From contig NC_084806.1 in assembly GCF_963583255.1 (NCBI RefSeq), positions 27,831,935 through 27,895,934 on the forward strand: 64,000 nucleotides of DNA. Reading direction: 5' to 3'. Both the position numbers and the translations under genes were made by a program. The notes beneath the pieces are model-generated. The model saw only the letters and a list, made by a program, of their open reading frames with translations. It did no database searches and was not told the DNA's origin. Each line of letters begins with the position of its first letter. The first letter of the stretch is position 1. Of the stretch, positions 56,880 through 64,000 are shown in pieces. Source of the stretch: Pyrus communis. Its lineage: Eukaryota > Streptophyta > Magnoliopsida > Rosales > Rosaceae.

Positions 56880-57680
56880 TTCAATTTAGGGATGGAGATG
56901 CACTTGGGCAGTTACTATTCATTTATTGGGATTAAGTTACCTATTGCCCAATGATGCGTTGCTACAATGGAAGTTTGGAACTGCTTTTAGGATGGGCTTG
57001 CTTTGGCTAAGTTCAGTTTGTGATTGCTTAAATATTTATTTTAAAAGAAGCTTATTAAAAAATTTATAATATCAAATGCATTTGACAAAACAGAAGAAAA
57101 AGTGATTTTTAAAAAAATTAGCGACAATTTTGATTCTTCAGTGAAAGGCATCGTATTCAGGTCAATTTCCTTTTTGTTCTCCTTTGAAGTCTTTATTTCT
57201 TTATTCCCTCCATCCTCATCATCAAGGCTCTTAAGGACAACCTTCATAACTCCCGATAAAATAGAGTGTTCTTAGACATTAGTTAAATTGATGTCCTACC
57301 CCCGAATCCAGGGTTGGTAATAAAAATTCGAACTTGAATCCAAAACGTGAGTTAAAAACTAAATAAATAAAAGGAAATTGAAACGGGTTGGAAAATAAAT
57401 TTCTTCTTATAAAATAACTTATAATTCGTAAACAAATCAAGAACTCTTTACAATTCTAAAGTAAAAAAGATGAATAAACTTTCTCTACTCCAATCTAATC
57501 CATCTCATCATGCCTACCCTCTTGAATGTTTAATTCGTAAACCTGCATAATAATAGAGGGATGAGATTCAATAGCATAGTAGGGACATAACCTTATCACA
57601 GTAAATTGACAATATTAAATTAAGTGTCATGAAATCATATAGCCAAATATCAAATTATTATTGATAACAATGCATGTATG
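56880..57680. other. Region without recognised gene
   Basis: AT-rich. The minus frame at 57247-57041 (68 aa, Lys/Glu-rich then hydrophobic) has no recognisable similarity. Confidence 0.35.
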
Positions 57681-57924
57681 CAATCCAACCTCTTTAGCTA
57701 CACCTGTTAATTTATATAATAAAACATGTGGACCTGCACGTCTCATTCCATGCATTTTACCACTGTAGTGGTGGTTCAAATGTTCTATTATAGAAACCAA
57801 AGCAATCCAACCTCTTCAGCTACACCTGTTAATTTATATAATAAAACATGTGGACCTGCACGTCTCATTCCATGCATTTTACCACTGTAGTGGTGGTTTA
57901 AATGTTCTATTATAGAAACTAACC
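57681..57924. repeat. 122-bp direct tandem duplication
   Basis: Unit 57681-57802 is repeated at 57803-57924 with about three substitutions (CTCTTTAG/CTCTTCAG, GGTTCAAA/GGTTTAAA, AAACCAAA/AAACTAAC). A recent local duplication containing a small palindrome, ACCACTGTAGTGGTGG. Confidence 0.92.
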
Positions 57925-58422
57925 CCCTTACGATATCCCAAGTTCATAAACCCCTTTTGGTAGTCATCTCATCTAATTCATAGATCTCCAGCCCAAATCA
58001 CCCACATCAACAATTATCCCGCCGATATCCTATTCTAATGTGCACACCGGGCTCGCCTGGAACTGGTTTCACAACGAAGAGATTCAACTACACAAAAGAT
58101 CCTTTCTAACTACCTTTATTTCCCGAATTCCAATCTCAACACTGAAGTTCCAACCACATCAACATGAATGATGCACAAATAATGTCATTTCATATTTCAC
58201 ATGTATCACAATATATTCTCAACAAATAACATTTCAGCAATAATTCCATAACCAATAACAAGTAAACACTTAACTGAAGAAATTAGCCAATTAAAATCCA
58301 ATCACATTAATCAACCAAAAGGATCAAGAATATTATAACACTTCACGAAATTTAATAGAATCAATTTCCGTAAAGGTTTGCCGTATTTCCCCTACCTGGA
58401 TTCCAAAGCTAAAATAAAAATC

Positions 58423-58568
58423 CATGTCACTACTAGAATAGTTAAGCTCCACGTACTTATCTACGTCACTACCGAAATAGTTAAGTTCCACATACTTATT
58501 CACGTCATTACTAAAATAGCTAAGCTCCACGTACTTATCCATGTCAATAGCTAAGTTTCACATACTTG
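58423..58568. repeat. 42-bp minisatellite, ~3.4 copies
   Basis: Unit of the type TACGTCACTACCGAAATAGT, TAAGTTCCACATACTTAT. As the unit is 42 bp, the minus strand stays open and would give a 14-residue repeat (DKYVELNYFSSDV-like, 58542 to 58333). No start context or homology supports a protein. Confidence 0.82.
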
Positions 58569-58639
58569 AGGAAGCTCTTTGATCGCTCATAACACCATAT
58601 ATTTCTTATATGGTCTTTTATTTCCTAATCTCTCTCTAA

Positions 58640-58672
58640 CTCACACACATATATATACACATACATACATAC

Positions 58673-58706
<34 letters not shown>
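58640..58706. repeat. AC/AT microsatellite
   Basis: ACACACATATATATACACATACATACATAC followed by (AT)n, a compound dinucleotide and tetranucleotide tract. Confidence 0.9.
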
Positions 58707-58709
<3 letters not shown>

Positions 58710-58710
<1 letters not shown>

Positions 58711-59405
58711 CAAACTAATGTACTCTGCATGGAAACTACATGCAACGTACAAGATAAAAAGATTTGGAGGAATTGAATGAATAACAATGAAAGGTTGAAT
58801 GCTATTTATGGTAGACAAAGTCGGCTATAAGAAAAACAAATGGGCTGAGAAGAAACTTGAGAGCAAAACACGTGGTTGATGACTGATGGATACAAGGCCA
58901 AGTGGCAATCCATGAAAAGCTGAGTGACACCTCACATGATGAAGTGTCGTATATTTCATATGGGCACATGGGAAATTTATGCAGTTAAAAATTAATCCAA
59001 CTGCTATAAACAGAAATTTACTTTAAAAATTTTATTAACTTCAGCTGTTGGATCAAATTTCAACAGCACATATTTTCTAAAGTAGTGGATTAGGTGTCCT
59101 GCATCAAATTTCCTACATCACCTAAATCTTTGATTAGTTGTTGGTTTAGAAGTATGAACGATTGCGACGGCCTGGAGACTTTTACTGGTTCTGAAGGTGT
59201 CCCACATCACCCAAATCTCATACAAGTTGGTACTTCAACTTAGTTTTGCTGATATTGTTAGCTGTGCATCTCTTATAGTTTGTAGCAATATGGTGTTGTG
59301 TTAAATTCGGAGGAAATCGAAACTCTTTATTCGAAAAAAGAAATGTCTTAGAGTAGAGTTGTATGGTGTTCTTCATATCTAACAAGTTATAGTTAAAGTG
59401 TTGAG
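58710..59405. other. Upstream region of the XLG pseudogene
   Basis: No gene recognised. Two related words, TCCCACATCACCCAAATCTCA (59198 on) and TCCTACATCACCTAAATCTTT (59110 on), indicate a small diverged duplication ~90 bp apart. Confidence 0.4.
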
Positions 59406-59410
59406 TGTAG

Positions 59411-59462
59411 TCGAGGATAAAGGAATCCGATACAAGTCGAGGATAAAGGAATCCGATACAAG
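59411..59462. repeat. 26-bp perfect tandem duplication
   Basis: TCGAGGATAAAGGAATCCGA plus TACAAG occurs twice without mismatch, ending 3 bp before the XLG ATG. Probably replication slippage. Confidence 0.92.
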
Positions 59463-61112
59463 TCAATGGAGCAAAAGGAGAGAGAAAGCTGGAAGGAATC
59501 GGTGAGAAAGATGCTTCCACCGAGTGCTTCAATCCCTGAAGATGCTGCCAATCTTGATTACTCTTTAGCCATGGAGTATGAGGGCCCTCATGTCCCTTAT
59601 GATGTACCTAGGGTCAAACCCCTTGATGTTAATTCACATGGAATCCCAACTGCAGATGCGCTATCTGAATCACAAAGATCGGTTACCAGTACCGATCCAC
59701 CAGTTATTGAACCAATGCCTCTGCCAGTGTCTCGTATTGCTGGTGTCACAAGTTCCCCTACTCAAAGTCCAAGGTTATCGGGAAGCTCAGAATCTGTAGT
59801 GTCTGTCTTGCAAAACCCAGATTATTCTTCAGCCTCACCTTCAGCCTCTCCAAGTACCCGTCTGAAACAGGTTGCCAATGAAGTAAAACAAGCTCCAGTT
59901 GTCACTTTTAATACTGTGGATAGGTCTCAGAGGAGAGAGGTTGATGCTGAGAAGCCGGCTTTCCAGCTTATGTTGGGGTTTCTAAGGAGAAAAAGAAGAA
60001 TAAAAGTAGAGTTTGTTACCGTTGCCGAAAAGGAAAATGGGAAACTAAGGAGTCGTGTCTGGTTTGTGATGCTAAGTACTGCAGCAATTGTGTGCTTAGG
60101 GCTATGGGTTCCATGCCCGAAGGGCGTAAGTGTGTGACATGTATTGGTCAGCCGATTGATGAATCAAAGCAGTTAAAATTGGGTAAAGAGTCAAGGGTGT
60201 TGTCCAGATTGCTTAGCCCATTGGAAGTTAAGCAGATAATGAAGGCAGAAAAAAGAGTTCAGCCAATCAGCTTCGGCCAGAGTAGCTGATAGTGAATGGG
60301 TTCCCTCTAAAGTCAGAAAAGATGGCTGAATTACTTGGATGCCCCTTACTTCCCCGGAATTTGAAGCCTGGTAGATATTGGTATGATAAAGAATCTGGTC
60401 TGTTGGGAAAGGTGAGTTCATATTTGACATCGTTTTTTCCCATTTCTGCTAAAAGAAGGTACTGCCATGAATTCCATTGTATATCTCAACTTTTGATTTG
60501 ACAGGAGGGAGAAAGACCAGATAGAATCATGAGTTCAAACCTAAATTTTTCCGAGAAACTCAGCCCAGATGCAAGCTATGGAAACACTGAGGTTTATATC
60601 AATGGCTGAGAAATTACAAAACTTGAACTCAGGGTGCTAAAGGTATGTCTCGTGAATTTCCAATGAAAATATTATTTCGTTTTAAAGTCATAAGGTGTAA
60701 CTTTTAAGCTTGTAGAAAGCAACTAGGTTTTAGATTGCCCTTTAGTCTGTGCTCTTACGAATCTGGTATTCCATTTCATATGAGTGTTCTTGTTCTTTTA
60801 CGTAAGGATCATCACCATGCATATAAGAGCTGCATCACATGGTGAGATTACATTTATGAGATTAAAAACAATAGGAAGTAAAAGGTGACGCGAAGCTATA
60901 ATCAGCAATGAGAGTAAGTGTTCAATGGAAGTTAAAAGGTTTCCTATACATAGGAACTTGATGTATATCAGTGAAATCAGGGACACAGTTCACATTACAT
61001 GCATGCCACGCTGAAGCGCACTGTTGGTAGTGCGTAATGTATTATGAATACTATAAGTTCAAAACTTATTTATTATTATAACATGATAAGGGCCCCTAAA
61101 TACTTTGTTTGT

Positions 61113-61470
61113 CTAGACCTGACATTTTGGACCCGACCCGTTAATATTAGTATTTGGGTGGATGCTTAACGGGTCGGGTCGTTAACGGGTGAACCCATTA
61201 AATAACGGGTCACTTTGGGTCAAACCGTTAGACCCATTAGCACCCGTTAGTTGAGGATATTTTAGTAATTTCGGTCAAGTCTTAACAACAAAAAATAAAC
61301 TCTATGCAAAAAATAATAATAATAATAATAATAATAATTGTTAACGGGTGAAATGGGTCAGGTTTGGGTGATCCGTTAGCTTAACGAGTTGGGTTTAGAT
61401 GATCGGTTAACTTAACGGGTCGGGTTCAACCCGACCCAAACCCAATAAATCCGATCCGTTTACAGGTCTA
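61113..61470. mobile_element. MITE with ACGGGTCGGGT repeats in XLG intron
   Basis: The ends TAGACCTGACA and the inverse TAGACCTGTAAACG form short TIRs. The interior is filled with copies of ACGGGTCGGGTT / AACCCGACCC-type words in both orientations and an (AAT)n tract (61305-61338). This pattern fits a non-autonomous hAT-like element, but a clean 8-bp TSD is not visible. Confidence 0.62.
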
Positions 61471-61919
61471 TGTCTGTCTTTAATGCTTTTGCTGCAAATC
61501 GATGTAACGCCTTTACTCTAATATACATCTTTACACTGTTAGGTAGCAAATGTGCAATGTCCGTGTGACACCCATTTTTGGGTCCATGATGATGGACGCT
61601 CTTAGGAAAAAGGTCAGAATAATATCAGAGGAAATATTTGGGAGAAGGTATGTACTGGAAAACTCAGTTGGATTTTTCTGAGCCTATATTGATTATGGCT
61701 GTCTTTATGAAGCATATTTATTTGCTTTATGTTAGATAGGCAACTCCTCGGTTTGTCTGTTCCCTATTCTCTTTGCCTGTGCCTCAAGGTCAACCTAATG
61801 GACCAAAAGATGAGGCTAGCAATTATACCACTGTTCCAAATTATTTGGAGCAGAAAAAAGTTCAGAAGCTGATTCTTCTTGGACTTCAAGGGTCTGGGAC
61901 CAGCATATCTTCAAACAGA

Positions 61920-62870
61920 TGCAGCCCTTTATTAAAAATCTTTGTACTGTGATTTTCTATGAATTGCAGTTACTATGATTGATTGATAGAGTGGGAGCCC
62001 TGGAAGTAAAAGAAAAAAGAGAGCTTTGAGAATTTATTTGTTCTTACAAATAAATGTTTTCCCTTCACCGTTTCCTAGTCCTGTATAAGTTATTTGGAGG
62101 GCAGAACTTCCTGTCAGTCTAGAGAACAAATAAGTGCATATGTTGTTTTATCTAGTCATAACCATGTAATGAGCAGAGTTGTCAGAAACTAGACGAGAAC
62201 AAGTCACCTTAAAGGTTCAAATGGAATGGAGAGTTCATTTAGCTGACCTGATTCCAGAGCTGAGCATCTTTGTTTTGTATGTGTATGTTATTTTGGTAAA
62301 TAATGAGGTACGCAACTATCTAGGATTTGTGGAACAAAAGTTTGTTTGATTGCTTTTAATTGTTGATTAAATAAGGGATCACATTATCTGTTGGCAGAGA
62401 TTGCGAATGTTATCATGTATCTTATTCACAAATGGGTCCAGATGCTTAAACTTTCATGAGGCACTTTTTTTAGTTGGTTTGTTGCTTTACTGCCTTTGAT
62501 AGATTGTTCATATGGGTTTTGAGTATTATATTTAAGGTTTCATCCATCTTTCTGTTCATTTGAAATCTCATTTCCCGACCTTGGGACTGATTTACGAAAT
62601 AGCTATTTGGATATAGTCAGAGGCTAGGGTCTAGGGATGTCTAGAACCTGCACCCCGTGTTACGGAAAGAGTAAATTTGTTCATTGATGTTTAGTCCATT
62701 AGGTTTGTAACTGAGGCAGCCAGCCTTGCATTTGCTCTACACATTTGTCTGTTTTTCATGAGTGCCATTTTCAATGGAATTTTGCTCTAAACTCTAAACT
62801 CTTATAGATCTTTTTAATACTAGTTTTTGTAGCTGGTGTTAATCAGTATTTTTCTGTGGTCACTCGGTAG
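61920..62870. other. Long intron-like stretch of the XLG pseudogene
   Basis: No ORFs, AT-rich. Nothing recognisable apart from the acceptor CACTCGGTAG at its end. Confidence 0.5.
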
Positions 62871-63245
62871 GCCAAGTTCTTGTATGGAAACAAGTTTACT
62901 TCAGAAGAACTGCAAGATATAAAGCTGATGATCTAGAGTAACATGTACAAATATCTAAGCATTTTGCTTTATGGACGAGAGCGCTTTGAAGAAGAGGCCT
63001 TGTCTCGGATGGAAGGACGCTCTCATGATCAAAACGCTGAAGCAGGTACTTTTGCAAATACAGATACAATATTGAATTTTCAATTTTAACTCAAATTTCT
63101 ACTGATTAATTGCTTCAATCATGTTGTTCTTTTTATTCCCCAGTTGTAGTTGAAAGTCACTCATGCTTTGTTCCCTTAATAGAAATTTCAAGTAGAAAGG
63201 TTATTAATTGTAATCTTTGCTGCACTGCAATATAGTGGAAACTAG

Positions 63246-63585
63246 TGTTGAGAATGAGTCCTAGATTGATGGGAAGAGGGACCTTGTATGAGCTTATAAG
63301 AGGTTGAGCTACTCCCTCTACTGCCAATTGCTTTTATGGTGGAACCACTTTTTTCATGGTATCAAAGCCAGGTTGTCCCACGTGTGAAGCCAAACGGCCA
63401 CATGTGTTCCACGTCACCCCGTTGTGTTGTCCACTTATTAGGCTCAAAAATTCGCCATACGTGAGGGGGCATGTTGAGAATGAGTCCCACATTGATGCGA
63501 AAAGGGACCTTGCATGAACTTATAAGAGGTTGAGCTACTCCCTATATTGCCAATTGGTTTTATGGTAGAACTCCAACTTTTTTCA
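63246..63585 (+). mobile_element. Complete TRIM element, 340 bp
   Basis: 5' LTR 63246-63356 (111 bp, TGTTGAGAATG...TTTTTTCA), PBS TGGTATCAAAGCCAGG, a 115-bp interior ending in the purine-rich GTGAGGGGGCA, and 3' LTR 63472-63585 (114 bp). TSD ACTAG/ACTTG with one mismatch. Same family as 6416-6689, sharing GCCAATTGGTTTTATGGTGG and the internal ACGTGTGAAGC. It encodes nothing. It lies downstream of the last recognised XLG block, presumably in an intron of the former gene. Confidence 0.9.
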
Positions 63586-63590
63586 ACTTG

Positions 63591-64000
63591 TATATGCATG
63601 AATCAATTGAGCATTTATCAGTAGTAATGGAGGAGGAACGGAAAATATCATATATGTTGTTGGACTTTAGTGTAGAAGGGAGTACTCTCAAACTTTTCTG
63701 ATGAGTGTTCGTTGCTCTAGAACATTTCCGTCTATCACTATTCTTTCCAAAATCACTCACAGAATTTTTCTCCTTGCAATAAATTAAATAGTAAATTCTT
63801 GTGGTTGATTCTAGGATTGTGGAGTAAGGTTCATTTCGTTGTCCTTAGATATTCATTTATCTTTAATATTCTTCTTTCATCCAGAGGATCGATATGTTGG
63901 TGGAGATGACTGTAGAATCAGATTTAGCAACGATATCCGATGGGGAATCATATTTGAGTCTTTAATCCCTAATTTATAGTGGGTATGTTGAAAATCAATG
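63591..64000. other. Window end without recognised gene
   Basis: A possible exon starts after an AG near 63884 (AGGATCGATATGTTGGTGG). Its translation does not match the XLG region expected next, so I leave it unassigned. Confidence 0.3.

Larger units (their letters stand above)
52540..56880 (-). mobile_element. PIF/Harbinger-type element, interrupted by a solo LTR
   Basis: Two divergent coding regions typical of Harbinger lie here: a transposase on the minus strand (56418-56280 and 53572-53364) and a possible Myb/SANT-like exon on the plus strand (53041-53168). Repetitive subterminal sequences flank them (52545-52800; 56560-56800). Exact TIRs were not found, so the borders are estimates. Confidence 0.55.
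59466..63045 (+). pseudogene. Extra-large guanine nucleotide-binding protein (XLG) pseudogene
   Basis: Exon-like blocks: 59466-60411, 60505-60642, 61543-61647, 61736-61919 and 62871-63045, most with GT-AG borders. The first starts [19 protein letters not shown] and has [14 protein letters not shown] and [20 protein letters not shown], then frameshifts into the Cys-rich domain ([48 protein letters not shown]). Later blocks give NG-stop-EITKLELRVLK, RGNIWEK, the Galpha P-loop GLQGSGTS (then frame-broken) and KFTSEELQDIKLMI-stop-SNMYKY. The C-terminal GTPase motifs are not in the window. XLG proteins are atypical Galpha subunits acting with Gbeta-gamma in defence and development. Several stops and shifts make this a pseudogene. 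Confidence 0.92.

Noticed and set aside
63884..63976. Possible next XLG exon
   Set aside because: Its translation does not match the XLG segment expected after the block ending at 63045, and it stops after about 30 codons.
1..64000. A new defence or biosynthetic gene cluster
   Set aside because: Apart from two intact-looking genes and several pseudogenes, everything recognisable is transposable-element or repeat sequence; no co-directional or functionally linked gene set is present.

Overview
The window is plant nuclear DNA: interrupted genes with GT-AG introns, a chloroplast-targeted protein, and a dense mass of plant-type retrotransposons and DNA transposons. Cassandra TRIMs with an embedded 5S rRNA module, a tRNA-derived SINE, Tekay/Del-like chromovirus LTRs and the gene content suggest a woody eudicot, possibly Rosaceae (apple/pear-like). 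That placement is my impression, not a search result. I see no prokaryotic operons, CRISPR arrays, organellar DNA or tRNA genes.

Layout. 1-6415: minus-strand Athila-type Ty3/gypsy element with a 1976-bp 5' LTR; its RT/RNase H is missing and an inverted 5' leader sits in its place. It inserted into the 5' LTR of a TRIM (6416-6689). 6910-11086: non-autonomous, Tat-like LTR element (minus) with two ~600-bp LTRs, a perfect 5-bp target-site duplication (TSD) and internal minisatellites. 11093-14385: 5'-truncated Ty1/copia (minus). 14400-18459: internally deleted Tekay/Del-like chromovirus (plus) with its 3' LTR. 19002-19851: 5'-truncated LINE with a 13-bp TSD. 22718-25783: the clearest intact host gene, a fibrillin/plastid-lipid-associated protein in three exons, with a foldback MITE just upstream. 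26.08-31.1 kb: second degenerate copia (minus). 31.55-32.01 kb: calmodulin-like pseudogene, followed by a copia 5' fragment. About 34.19-36.73 kb: chromovirus LTR.

38.53-41.05 kb: damaged host gene (minus) whose first intron holds a transposon that has captured the 3' end of an eIF5A gene. 42277-45390: degenerate hAT element whose right end was later tandemly duplicated. 45852-46490: complete Cassandra TRIM. 47.4-48.4 kb: 5' end of a Tat-like element. 49171-49886: three-exon gene for a 175-aa single-pass membrane protein of unknown function. 50452-50735: solo Cassandra LTR. 52.5-56.9 kb: PIF/Harbinger element whose transposase is split by a 2702-bp solo LTR (TSD ACGGG). 57.7-58.7 kb: tandem repeats. 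59466-63045: decayed extra-large G protein (XLG) gene with a MITE and a TRIM in or behind its introns.

The genes do not form a pathway. The window is a nested archive of insertions, LTR recombination, gene capture and pseudogenisation around two apparently intact genes. No wholly new system is evident. The most unusual items are the RT-less Athila with an inverted heterologous leader, a palindrome overlapping its primer binding site, and the eIF5A-capturing element.
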